A stretch of DNA of 16,681 nucleotides from Baffinella frigidus (GCA_026770585.1 MU647031.1:87007-103687); one strand, 5' to 3'. Counted from the first letter of the stretch, positions 6,992 to 14,155 are shown. Translations and numbers: made by a program. The notes: a model not told the origin generated them from the letters alone.

Positions 6992-7070
6992 GAGGGTTCA
7001 GGGTTCAGGGTTTGGGGTTTGGGGTTTGGGGTTTAGGGTTTAGGGTTTGAGTTTGGGGTTTAGGGTTTAC
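6992..7070 (+). repeat. Short telomere-like array
   Basis: GGGTTCA, GGGTTTG and GGGTTTA units in the same orientation as the others. Confidence 0.9.
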
Positions 7071-7388
7071 GATTCGTACCTATCCCTTATCTGCCGAAAC
7101 CGGAGTGTGTCTATCTCTTATCTTAGGAAATTCCCTAAGGAAAGGCAGCTACACCGGAATGTTAGACACTTCGATTGGATAAAACGCTGCTTCTTTTGGC
7201 CGGATTGTCGATATCCTGTCATGACGTGTGTTGCAGTGGCGGGTCGGCGATGGTTTTCGAGGGGGGCTGTATCATTCTCGACTGTGAGTTCACGGTAAAG
7301 GGGCCTATTAAATCCGTGTTCTTTAACGAGTGAGGATCGCGGCGTAGCTGGTCGCCCCTGCATGCTCCCGCTCCGTCTCAGTCTAGTT
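7071..7388. other. No gene supported
   Basis: A + frame at 7047-7298 reads partly through telomere-like sequence into unique sequence (KFPKERQLHRNVRHFDWIKR) and ends at TAA. It has no recognisable domain and no good start, so I do not call it. AGGAAATTCCCTAAGG near 7122 is a small near-palindrome. Confidence 0.3.
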
Positions 7389-7487
7389 GCGCCCACTAAT
7401 TTGGTGGGTAAGCTGCCCACCAATTTGGTGTGTACGCTGCCCACATTATTTTGGTGTGTAAGCTGCCCATCAATTTGGTGTGTAAGC
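7389..7487. repeat. Four tandem 24-27-bp units
   Basis: Unit GCTGCCCACCAATTTGGTGT then GTAA, four copies with small changes, one expanded to 27 bp. Each unit contains a CCCAC.AATTTGGTG(G/T)G near-palindrome, so each could form a small hairpin. Confidence 0.85.
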
Positions 7488-7700
7488 CGGTCGTTTTGCG
7501 CGGTGCCGTGAGCGCACGAAAGCCCGCCAACCAGCCTTCAGAGTGGGAGCAAATAGTTCGAGTGCCGTGTTGAAGAAGGAGATGTGTTGCCATTCTGAGG
7601 GCTGGTGGCCAGCGGACCACTGATCACTCCTGCTCACGCATAGCCCATCCGTGCGGGAGGAGGGTTGGCGCCCGTGTTCTCGCTCTGTCTCAGTCTATTT

Positions 7701-7723
7701 GGGCTCACCAAGTCGGTGAGCCC
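7701..7723. repeat. Perfect 9-bp hairpin
   Basis: GGGCTCACC/GGTGAGCCC with a 5-nt loop, preceded by GCTCTGTCTCAGTCTATTT. The same lead sequence (GCTCCGTCTCAGTCTAGTTG) precedes the 7391 tandem hairpins. Confidence 0.8.
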
Positions 7724-8117
7724 GGGCTCTTTTCCGTCCCAAAGTTGACGGATTTGCACCACATACCCGGGATGTCAACTTGAGGATAGTCGGTCAATCC
7801 GGGTGAGGCGGAGGTAGACGTTCGGGCCGGACCCAATGCGTGTGTGAGGGAACTCGGGAGAGGGAGACGCCTGTTTTCAAGGGAAAACGTTCTTGAACCA
7901 GAAAAAAGAGTCGTCATAACCGCACATACAGCCTGCCCGGGAACCGACAACTCCAAGCTGGCAAGCGATCAGAAAGTAAGAGCGGGTGACTACTCCCGGT
8001 ACAGGGACACGAACAAATTCCCTGGGACAAGCGGGGAGCAAACCCGTTGCCCACCACCACGACCGCGTCCCCCCCTCCTCCCCGCCCCCCGCGCCTGTTT
8101 CCACGTGCAGCCCCCCT
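7724..8117. other. No gene supported
   Basis: Open frames occur on both strands (minus 7705-7956; plus 7844-8200) but the plus one ends inside the telomere-like array and neither has a recognisable motif. The last 80 bases are C-rich (CCCCCCTCCTCCCCGCCCCC). Confidence 0.35.
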
Positions 8118-8336
8118 GGTTGAGGGTTTGGGGTTTGGGGTTTGGGGTTTGGGGGTTTGGGGTTTGGGGTTTGGGGTTTGGAGGGGGGTTCAGGGTTTAG
8201 GGTTTAGGGTTTGGGGTTTGGGGTTTAGGGTTTAGGGTTTAGGGTTTAGTGTTTAGGGTTTAGGGTTTAGGGTTTAGGGTTTAGGGTTTAGGGTTTAGGG
8301 TTTAGGGTTGAGAATTGAGGGTTTAGGGTTTAGGAT

Positions 8337-8382
<46 letters not shown>

Positions 8383-8406
8383 GATTGAGGGTTGAGGGTT
8401 TAGGGT

Positions 8407-8445
<39 letters not shown>

Positions 8446-8469
8446 GGTTTACGGTTTCGGGTTTGGGTT

Positions 8470-8501
<32 letters not shown>

Positions 8502-8709
8502 GGTTTACGGTTTCGGGTTTCGGGTTCGAGGTTTCGGGTTTCGGGTTTCGGGTTTCGGGTTTCGGGTTCCGGGTTTCGGGTTTCGGGTTCCGGGTTCCGG
8601 GTTTCGGGTTTCGGGTTCCGGGTTCCGGGTTTCGGGCTGAGGGTTTCGGGTTTCGGGTTTCGGATTTCGGGCTGAGGGTTTCGGGTTGAGAGTTGAGAGT
8701 TGAGGGTTA
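8118..8709 (+). repeat. Long telomere-like array with zones of variants
   Basis: About 590 bases of 7-mers arranged in blocks: TTTGGGG first, then canonical TTTAGGG (8180-8330), TTGAGGG (8337-8450), and TTTCGGG/TTCCGGG (8450-8690), ending in TTGAGAG. The block structure suggests local expansion of single mutated units. G-strand on +. Canonical TTTAGGG is the plant and green-alga telomere repeat. Confidence 0.95.
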
Positions 8710-9007
8710 CCGGGGCGCACGCTTCGAGGGACGCGGAGAGGGGGAACGGGCCCGTGGAATTGGAGCCATTTGTGCAATTGGAGCCGTTAATGTCGACTTC
8801 GTCGGGGCCGTGCGGATGATGATGGGTGCGGGCGTCGGGGGGAGCGCGCTGGCTGGAAGATGTGGGTGGGTGATGGGATGGTGTGGTGTGGGGGGGATGG
8901 TGTGGGTGGAGAGAGGGTGGGGGGGAGGTGGGGGAGTAGAGGAGGGAGCCGGACGTGGAGCGCAGGAGTAGGACAGGACCTGTGGCATTCAGTGGTTAAT
9001 GCCTTGT
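8710..9007. other. GT/GG-rich low-complexity region, no gene
   Basis: From about 8815 to 8965 the + strand is dominated by GGTGTGGG/GGGATGG runs, giving compositional open frames on both strands. A small direct repeat, AATTGGAGCC.TT, is at about 8758-8788. Confidence 0.6.
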
Positions 9008-9165
9008 GTTTTAGGGTCTAGGTTTAGGGTCTAGGGTTTCTACGTGTGGTGAAGGGTGGAGGGTGGAGGGTATTGGGTTAATAGTTTCGGGTTTAGTGTT
9101 TGGGGTTTAGTGTGTGGGGTTTAGTGTTTAGTGTTTGGGGTTTCGGGGGTGGGGGTTCGGGGTTC
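9008..9165 (+). repeat. Degenerate telomere-like array
   Basis: TTTTAGGGTCTAGG, TTTAGTGTTTGGGG and similar units with a GGTGGAGGG interruption at about 9050-9070. Same strand polarity as the others. Confidence 0.8.
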
Positions 9166-9357
9166 GAGGAGGACGGGGCCTGCGGGGGAAAAGGCGAGGC
9201 TTATGGAATGACTTTGAAAGATTGCCCGTCCTACTCGGTCCCTTCCCCCTCATTAAGTTGGCGTACACGACCGCTGTATGCCAGGGGGAGAGGTGGGACG
9301 AGACCAGAGGGCTCTACGGGGGGGGAGGGGGGGGGGTATCGGTGAGCAGTGCGAGAA

Positions 9358-9484
9358 CTAGGTCTGCCTGGGTAAATCTGGGCTCGCCATAAAAGCGATT
9401 TAGGTGTGCCCTTTTGTATGGAGTTTGTGGTGTTAACGTTTTGCATGGCGAGCCATGCAAAACGTGTTACTCAGGCAGCGCTAG
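9358..9484. mobile_element. Foldback element with perfect 14-bp central hairpin
   Basis: Outer arms CTAGGTCTGCCTGGGTAA and TTACTCAGGCAGCGCTAG are inverted with a few mismatches. The centre, 9436-9465, is a perfect stem ACGTTTTGCATGGC/GCCATGCAAAACGT with a 2-nt loop. The left arm resembles the sequence at about 16337-16370 (GCTAGCTCTGTCCAAGTAAA then TTCGGGCTCCCCA), where it lies next to another palindrome. Confidence 0.75.
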
Positions 9485-9518
9485 CAGACTGCTCCCGCAA
9501 AGAGAGAGCGCACGCTAT

Positions 9519-9633
9519 CCCACACTGCGGGCTACCAAGGGATTCTCGGCCTAAATCGGGCTGACTTTCCGTTACCTTATCCGTAGGAACCCCCCTATGT
9601 CATTACGGGTTGCCTACTATAGGGGCGTAGGTC
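9519..9633 (-). mobile_element. MITE family B, copy 2
   Basis: Reverse-complement match to 2945-3057: CCACACTGCGGGCTACCAAG, internal hairpin remnant CTCGGCCTAAATCGGGCTGA, TTTCCGTTACCTTATCCGTA and CGGGTTGCCTACTATAGGGG. As at 16337 for copy 3, it lies next to a foldback element beginning CTAG.(T/G)CTG. Confidence 0.75.
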
Positions 9634-9694
9634 TTGTCGCTCAAGGGTGATTCGAAATGCCTTGGAAGTCGGCACTGCATCGACGCTGGCACGG

Positions 9695-9744
9695 CCGCAG
9701 GACTGTTGGGTCCGATCCGGATCCGCAGGACTGTTGGGTCCGAT
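9695..9744. repeat. Two 22-bp copies, 28-bp period
   Basis: CCGCAGGACTGTTGGGTCCG plus AT at 9695-9716 and 9723-9744, separated by CCGGAT. The second copy overlaps the start of the next foldback element. Confidence 0.85.
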
Positions 9745-9889
9745 CTCATAGGAAAACGGTTCCAATTAAAAACTTTCTGGTAATGAAGTTTACTACACAC
9801 AATGAGGTTTACTAGTAATATTAAAGCACTCGCGTAGTAATTTTCATTGAATCCATTTTTTAAAATCAAAACCGTTTTCCTGTGAGATC
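9742..9889 (-). mobile_element. Foldback element with TAATATTAC in the loop, copy 2
   Basis: Outer TIRs GATCTCATAGGAAAACGGTT (9742-9761) and AACCGTTTTCCTGTGAGATC (9870-9889) differ at one base. Inverted similarity continues inward for about 60 bases to TTTACTACAC / GCGTAGTAA. The loop on the minus strand reads TGCTTTAATATTACTAGTA, with TAATATTAC at 9815-9823. Only the inner arm and loop match the 5511-5643 element, and the outer arms differ. So the loop and inner stem are the conserved part. Confidence 0.75.
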
Positions 9890-9910
9890 CGGGCACGGGT
9901 TGTGCTAGGG

Positions 9911-10028
9911 TACGATTTCGGGGACCATCGATGAGATTTCGGTGTATCTTGAGGCTCTGTATTGTGAAGTTACTGCTGTGAAAGGCCAATATGAACATCC
10001 CCTGAGGCTTAATATACACCAAAATCGT
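9911..10028 (+). mobile_element. Family D element, copy 1
   Basis: TACGATTTCGGGGACCA.CGATG, GGTGTATC..(A/G)AGGCT, TGTATTGTGAAGTTACTGCT, TGAAAGGCCAAT, AGGCTTAATATACACCAAAA. About 80% identical to 11640-11786. Inner arms GGTGTAT..GAGGC and GGCTTAATATACACC form an inverted repeat. No convincing ORF. Confidence 0.75.
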
Positions 10029-10163
10029 GTCGCTGCACCTACACCGGGCAGCCTTTGCACCGGATCAAGCCCCGATCAAGTAAACTGTCATGGGGAACAA
10101 GCAGACTGTTATGGGGACCTCGGCTGGGTAGCAGCGGCCAAGGCGAGGTCAGCGCTGCGTGAG

Positions 10164-10511
10164 TGTTTAGGGTTCAGGGTTTAAGGTTCAGGGTTCAGGG
10201 TTCAGGGTGTGTTGTTTAGGGTTCAGGGTGTAGAGTTCCGGGTTGAGGGTTGCAGGTTTAGGGGTTAGGTTGTAGGGGTTAGGTTGTAGGGTTCAGGGTT
10301 CAGGGTTCAGGGTTCAGGGTTTAAGGGTTAGGGGTTAGAGGTTGGGGGTTAGGGGTCAGGGGTCAGGTCATAGGGGTTAGGGGATAGGAGTTCGGGGTTA
10401 GGGGTTAGGGGATAGGGGTTACGGGTTACGGGTTACGGGCTAGGGGTTAGGGTTGAGGGTTCAGGAGTTAGGGTTCAGGGTTCAGGATTTAGGGTTTAGG
10501 GGTTAGGGTTT
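10164..10511 (+). repeat. Telomere-like array, TTCAGGG/TTAGGGG mixture
   Basis: Mixed 7- and 8-mers (GGGTTCA, GGGGTTA, GGGTTAC, GGGTCAG) on the + G-strand, more degenerate than the 8118 array. Confidence 0.9.
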
Positions 10512-10554
10512 TACTCGAGTGGCAGAGGAACAGGAAGCCTATCGACCCAGCAAA

Positions 10555-10685
10555 GTACCACGCCAGAGGGCTCGAGGGAAACCCACGCCTTACCCACCCC
10601 AGATCTGGCGGCGTTGACTTCAGTGTTCAGGGGATTTCCCCGGAAAGATGTCAAAAGTGGATGTTGCGAGCCCTCTGGCGAGGTA
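10555..10685 (+). mobile_element. MITE family C, copy 3 (most complete ends)
   Basis: GTACCACGCCAGAGGGCTCG at the left is inverted as CGAGCCCTCTGGCGAGGTA at the right. Both ends abut TA, compatible with a TA target duplication. The interior has the family hairpin (TTCAGGGGATTTCCCCGGAA, 10625-10644) and ATGTCAAAAGTGGATGTT. It ends about 26 bases from the stop codon of the minus-strand gene. Confidence 0.8.
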
Positions 10686-10711
10686 TGCGAAAATCTTTTC
10701 GCCTCCCGGAT

Positions 10712-11476
10712 CTACTTTGTGGGTGGGTCCAGGGCCCACTCGCCTTGAGTGCACTCCCCGAAGAGCTCCTCAAAGAGCCGCTCCTCAACCTCCAGCACCC
10801 CGCCCCCCGCCCCCTCCCCGCACCCCGCGTACTGCTCCGCCGTCGCCCCGTCACCCTCCGCGCTCGCCCGCAGCACAAAGCAGAGCGGCGTCAACCCAGC
10901 GCCCCCCACCACCGGGATGTGGGTGAGCGCTGGCGATTCGTGCGCGGTTGCGGGGACGATGCAGCTCCCAGCGGGGAAGGACAGGATGGTGACGGCGCCG
11001 TTTGGCAGAGGGGCGGCGACGAGCGCGGCGCCAGAGGCTGCCGAGAGCAGGATCGTGCTGCCACGGTGTGCGCGCGCGACTCGGGTGCACGCGCCTGCGT
11101 CGGAGCGGGCCGGGACGCGCGTGTCGCCCTCTACCGTGAAGGCAGCAGGCGCGGCGTCCTTGCGGGGCTTTGCCGGCTTGGGCTTCTTCGACGCGCCCTG
11201 CCCGTCGGCGGCGCTGCACCGCCACACGGCACCGTCCTCACACAGCACCGCGAACTCCCCGCTCGCCACCCCCTCGCGGCACTGGCTCACGCACACCGGG
11301 GGCGAATCAAACAGGAAGCGCAGAGGCACGCCGCTGCCCTCTGCCGGGAGCAGCGTCAGCGCGCTCGGCACCGTCGCCACCGCAATCCGGGGCGCGTTCC
11401 CGTCGCCAATGGAGAGAGATCCCAGAACCGGGCGCTCCCCGCGCACGGGGAGCCGCTTGCAGAAGAGTGTCGCCAT
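10712..11476 (-). CDS. Unrecognised protein, beta-propeller-like N-terminal region
   Basis: The best gene candidate in the window: 254 codons from ATG at 11474-11476 (context AACCATGGC, with A at -3 and G at +4) to TAG at 10712-10714. Codons are strongly G/C-ending. The protein starts MATLFCKRLPVRGERPVLG and has repeated beta-strand/turn patterns such as GEFAVLCEDGAVWRC (about residues 73-87) and APLPNGAVTILSFPAG (about 155-170). A Lys/Pro-rich loop, KKPKPAKPRK (about 97-106), interrupts it. These patterns suggest WD40-like or related propeller blades, but no canonical WD dipeptides repeat, so the fold is inference. It ends with an acidic helix-like VLEVEERLFEELFGE before the last 14 residues. 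Near the end, CAAG followed by GCGAGT (junction at 10744/10743) matches a GC-type splice donor, so the true protein may continue in another exon and the final 10 residues may be intron read-through. No polyadenylation signal is evident. A MITE C copy lies just downstream. Confidence 0.6.
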   Translation of the reverse strand: MATLFCKRLPVRGERPVLGSLSIGDGNAPRIAVATVPSALTLLPAEGSGVPLRFLFDSPPVCVSQCREGVASGEFAVLCEDGAVWRCSAADGQGASKKPKPAKPRKDAAPAAFTVEGDTRVPARSDAGACTRVARAHRGSTILLSAASGAALVAAPLPNGAVTILSFPAGSCIVPATAHESPALTHIPVVGGAGLTPLCFVLRASAEGDGATAEQYAGCGEGAGGGVLEVEERLFEELFGECTQGEWALDPPTK

Positions 11477-11639
11477 GGTTCACTGACCAAGGAAGACACT
11501 CCACGCCGGCAATCCTCCAGAGTCAGAGAGTAGCGCGATCCGCCCCTTCCCAGATCCAGGCGACTGTCTTGAATTTCAGGACCGGAATTTCATCAAAAGT
11601 CAACTTGGTAATTTGCTCAAATGTCAATTCATCGGGAGG

Positions 11640-11786
11640 AGTATTTCTGAGAAATACGATTTCGGGGACCACCGATGCGATTTTGGTGTATCGTAAGGCT
11701 ATGTATTGTGAAGTTACTGCTATGAAAGGCCAATGTGTACAGCACCTAAGCCTTAATATGCACCAAATTCGTATTTCAGAAATACT
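11640..11786 (+). mobile_element. Family D element, copy 2, with outer TIRs
   Basis: AGTATTTCTGAGAAATACGA at the left pairs with TCGTATTTCAGAAATACT at the right. An inner pair TTTGGTGTAT..TAAGGC / GCCTTAATATGCACCAAA continues the foldback. The left arm holds an extra 20-odd bases (TTCGGGGACCACCGATGCGA) not mirrored at the right. Homologous to 9911-10028, which lacks the outermost TIR. Confidence 0.8.
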
Positions 11787-11830
11787 TTGTCATAATTGGG
11801 TTGGCTAAACCCGAAGAGCCATCCGAGAAA

Positions 11831-12097
11831 ATGCTCACTCGTCTTAACGTACCCCCCTCTCGACTCCCACTCTCTTGTACCTACACCCTTGCCAGGCGCA
11901 CCTTCACACAGCTGTTGCTGCGGAGCGTCGGGTGGTCTTTACGACAATCCTGGGCGCGACCTGTGGGCCCCTTTTGGACGCCCATTGTTCTGTTGTGCTG
12001 CATTCTGAAAGGCTTTCTGCAATGGGCTAGCGCCCTGGCGGCGCCCTCGCGCCGGCGCGCCGGCGCTTCTATGGAGAGACAGAGAGCTCTTGTGTAG
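11831..12097 (+). CDS. Weak ORF, possible organelle-targeted N-terminus
   Basis: ATG at 11831 opens 88 codons to TAG at 12095-12097. The first 40 residues (starting MLTRLNVPPSRLPLSCTYTL) are rich in Arg, Ser and Leu with no acidic residues, as in mitochondrial or plastid transit peptides, followed by a hydrophobic stretch PIVLLCCILKGFLQWA. Against it: no homology recognised, an overlapping frame of similar length in the same strand, and a GC-rich palindrome (GCGCCGGCGCGCCGGCGC, 12049-12066) inside. Treated as a low-confidence candidate. Confidence 0.18.
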   Translation: MLTRLNVPPSRLPLSCTYTLARRTFTQLLLRSVGWSLRQSWARPVGPFWTPIVLLCCILKGFLQWASALAAPSRRRAGASMERQRALV

Positions 12098-12447
12098 CTT
12101 CGGCTGGAGTCGGATGCAACTCTTTGCGTGTGCAGTAGTGAGGCTTGCAGTGGCGATGCATGGTTGTCTGGGCGAGCGGGCGGGGTCCAGCCACGGACGG
12201 GCCCGATGGCAGCATTCTCAAGGCGTTGTTGTGAAGGCGGTGCACGGATTTCATGCAGCTCTTCTGCTTACACATTTCAGCCGCGACCCCGCACACTGCA
12301 GTGAGCAAGATGGATTCTGGAAGTGTAGACAAGGTGGAGGCTGGTTCTTGACTGCTGGTTCTTGGTTCCGCCGAGAGTCGCAGCTGGGGATCCCTCATCT
12401 TGCACCTGTGTGCGGGGGCGCGATGGGCTCCAGGACGCCGGCCGATC

Positions 12448-12680
12448 ATGCGAGTTCCGAAGCGCACCCGCGTGAGGAAGCCCTGGGTGCTGACCCTGAT
12501 GCGCGAGCGTACCTTGCTGGTGGCCCTGGTGCTGACGCTGCACACCCTTGGTTCTTGGTGCGCAGCTTACCTTCCAGTGGGGCTGCGGCAACTACTCGTC
12601 ATTCGGTGACGGCGGTGCCTTTGACGGCGATGGCATCGGGGACAACCAGTCCATGACCATCAACCACCCCTGTATCCCCC
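12448..12680 (+). pseudogene. Secreted-protein-like fragment with a Ca-binding-type motif, frame shifted
   Basis: From ATG 12448 the frame has a basic start (MRVPKRTRVRKPWVLTLMRE) and then a hydrophobic core, TLLVALVLTLHTLGSWCA, the layout of a signal peptide or signal anchor, with G/C-ending codons. It stops at TGA 12607-12609. One base over, from about 12560, another G/C-ending frame reads AQLTFQWGCGNYSSFGDGGA and then FDGDGIGDNQSMTI. DGDGIGDN is the core of thrombospondin type-3-like calcium-binding repeats. A single indel near 12555-12565 or an unrecognised intron would join them. After a C-rich tract, CTGTAG at 12702-12707 could be an acceptor for another short coding-like stretch (VLQNISLSDLGTGSVALL). 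No full gene model is consistent, so it may be decayed. Confidence 0.3.
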
Positions 12681-12784
12681 CCCCCCCTCTCGCTCCCCAC
12701 CCTGTAGGTCCTGCAAAACATCTCTCTCTCGGACCTGGGGACTGGATCAGTCGCGCTGCTCCTTTAGAGGCTCGGATCGCCATA

Positions 12785-12902
12785 CAGGAGTACCTCACTC
12801 ATAAGAAAGCACCTCCTCCTAGGACCCTGCAGTACGCCCTATGCATGAGGCCCTCAGGTGGTCCTAAGGGGGGGACGCTTTGTTATGAGCGAGGTACCCC
12901 TG
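12785..12902 (+). mobile_element. MITE family A, copy 2 (complete)
   Basis: Flanked by TA on both sides (12783-12784, 12903-12904). Left TIR CAGGAGTACCTCACTCATAA then GAAAGC. Right TIR GCTTTGTTATGAGCGAGGTA then CCCCTG. Length 118 bp. The interior has CCTAGGACCCTGCAGTACG and GGTGGTCCTAAG, as in copies 1 and 4. It lies among coding-like fragments. Confidence 0.9.
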
Positions 12903-12935
12903 TACATCTCGAGGGTTGGCTCTCTGTAGGGTCCC

Positions 12936-13012
12936 AGGGGGGTGCGCCTCCTCACGCGCGAGGTAGCCACAGGTGGGGTGCGCCTCCTTACGAGCGAGGT
13001 ACCACCCAGTTC
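12936..13012. repeat. Two partial right ends of MITE family A
   Basis: GGGGTGCGCCTCCTCACGCG then CGAGGTAGCCAC (about 12939-12970) and GGGGTGCGCCTCCTTACGAG then CGAGGTACCACC (about 12975-13006) are tandem copies resembling the family's right TIR (TTATGAGCGAGGTACCCC). Confidence 0.6.
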
Positions 13013-13036
13013 TCGATTTCGTCTTAATCCCGTGAT

Positions 13037-13228
13037 CCTATCTCTTCCTGGGCACCTTTCTCCTTACCCCCCACCCCCCAACAGACAAGGCGGCCGCCAC
13101 TTTATTCACACCAGCGAGGCCGCCATGCATGATACGGATCCCGTCGTGGGCTCTCGGCATGTTCTATCTCTTTCTGGGCCCCTTTCTCCTAACCACCGAC
13201 CCCCCCAACAGACGAGGCGACCGCCACG
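13037..13228. repeat. Duplicated splice-acceptor-like segment
   Basis: About 65 bp at 13037-13100 and 13162-13228: CTATCTCTT.CTGGGC.CCTTTCTCCT, a C-rich tract, CCAACAG and AC(A/G)AGGCG(G/A)CCGCCAC. Each copy looks like a polypyrimidine tract with a CAG acceptor followed by coding-like sequence. Confidence 0.75.
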
Positions 13229-13261
13229 CGCTCCAACGGCCTCGCGCAGTCCTTCAACTAA
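13212..13261 (+). CDS. Possible terminal exon
   Basis: After the second CCAACAG acceptor, one frame reads EATATRSNGLAQSFN and stops at TAA 13259-13261. All fifteen codons end in G or C, which is striking for so short a stretch. It may be the last exon of a plus-strand gene whose earlier parts are the fragments at 12448-12770, now interrupted by MITE A. No join can be proven from sequence alone. Confidence 0.25.
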
Positions 13262-13930
13262 GCGCCCTGACGACCGCGCGACCGGAGACGCTCGCTCTGC
13301 TGCGCTAGCAAGAGCTGCTCGTGCACGCTCCTGCTCGCGCGAACCACGCTACTGCCGGAGACGCTCGCGCTGCTCTCTGCTCTAGCGCTCCTGCTAGCGG
13401 GAGGTGCGGCGGCTCTGCTGGGGGGAGACGGCGGTGATGCGTTGCACCACCAGTGAATCATCCAAGCCGTCACGCCTGCTGTGCTCACTCAGAGAAATCA
13501 CTGTACATGGGAGGGCCGTGTTGGTATCAACACACCTCTCTGCTGATGACACCTACATTATTCGCTCAGACGAGGGACCTGCAAACATGCGGTGTACTGT
13601 GAGAGACCTTCATGCATACCACCACGGGCGGCATGCACTGGAGTGAGAACAGTCACTGATTTCGGCGTTCTCCTTCGCTACCAGATGAGACCCCGCTTGG
13701 GTCGAGAGGCGTCTCGCAAGGTCGTGAGACAACACAAGCTGGGACCAAACCTGAGTGCATTGGCCCTTGACATCAGTCAACTAGAGGCTCACGCCCTCGG
13801 GACGCGTCCCAGGAGACGGGGGCGGGCGGCAGTGAGACACCTTTATTACTGCCGACACGGCCTGTCACCATGCATTGCACCCCCACCGAGGCAGTGTCCG
13901 AGGCAGTGTCAGCCGAGGGAGATCGAGAAG
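13262..13930. other. Low-complexity then unassigned sequence
   Basis: 13270-13400 repeats CCGGAGACGCTCGC.CTGCT (about 13279 and 13355) with CTAGC-rich spacers. 13404-13646 holds a plus frame containing EITVHGRAVLVSTHLSADDT, which looks coding-like but has no recognised domain or clear boundaries. No confident gene. Confidence 0.35.
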
Positions 13931-13932
13931 TA

Positions 13933-13989
13933 CAGGGGTACCTCGCTCATAAGAAACGCCCCCCCCCCCTAGGATCACCATAGGGCCCT
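13933..13989 (+). mobile_element. MITE family A, copy 3 (left half, interrupted)
   Basis: Starts after TA (13931-13932) with CAGGGGTACCTCGCTCATAA then GAAACGCC, and continues to GGGCCCTA, where a typical copy would read GGGCCCTACAGTAGG (compare 15488-15502). Here the larger TIR element begins at that TA. Confidence 0.8.
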
Positions 13990-14047
13990 ACAGGGCTGAC
14001 TCGAAGTTAAGGTCACACAATACAAGGTCACACACTGGATCATCCGA

Positions 14048-14155
14048 TGCGGACGTTAAATATTTAACGTCCGCACACTGGCTGCTTTTCGTGTGTGACG
14101 TTAAAACAACGTCCGCACACTGACTGCTTTGCGTGTGTGACGTTAAAACAGCGAT
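14048..14155. repeat. Left subterminal repeats with perfect 28-bp palindrome
   Basis: 14048-14075 is a perfect 28-bp palindrome centred on TTAAATATTTAA with GCGGACG/CGTCCGC ends. It is followed by two units of CGCACACTG(G/A)CTGCTTT.CGTGTGTGACGTTAAAACA. The same CACACTGACTGCTTT word heads the right-hand 42-bp repeats. Confidence 0.85.

Noticed and set aside
6496-7043. Long plus and minus open frames rich in Gly/Phe/Val or Pro/Lys/Arg/Asn
   Set aside because: They are translations of 7-bp telomere-like repeats, which stay open in several frames at once; no domain or codon signal beyond the repeat.
7047-7298. 83-codon plus frame
   Set aside because: Starts in telomere-like repeat and has no supporting start context or motif.
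7396-7620. Minus frame with LHTKLMGSLHTKIMW repeat
   Set aside because: Translation of the 24-27-bp tandem DNA repeat.
10661-11533. 290-codon and 245-codon plus-strand frames opposite the minus-strand gene
   Set aside because: Arg/Ala/Pro-rich compositional shadows of the GC-rich minus-strand coding frame, which has the better start context and protein-like pattern.
13404-13972. Plus frames of 80 and 126 codons
   Set aside because: They lack recognisable domains; the second ends in MITE A sequence (GTSLIRN), and boundaries cannot be supported.
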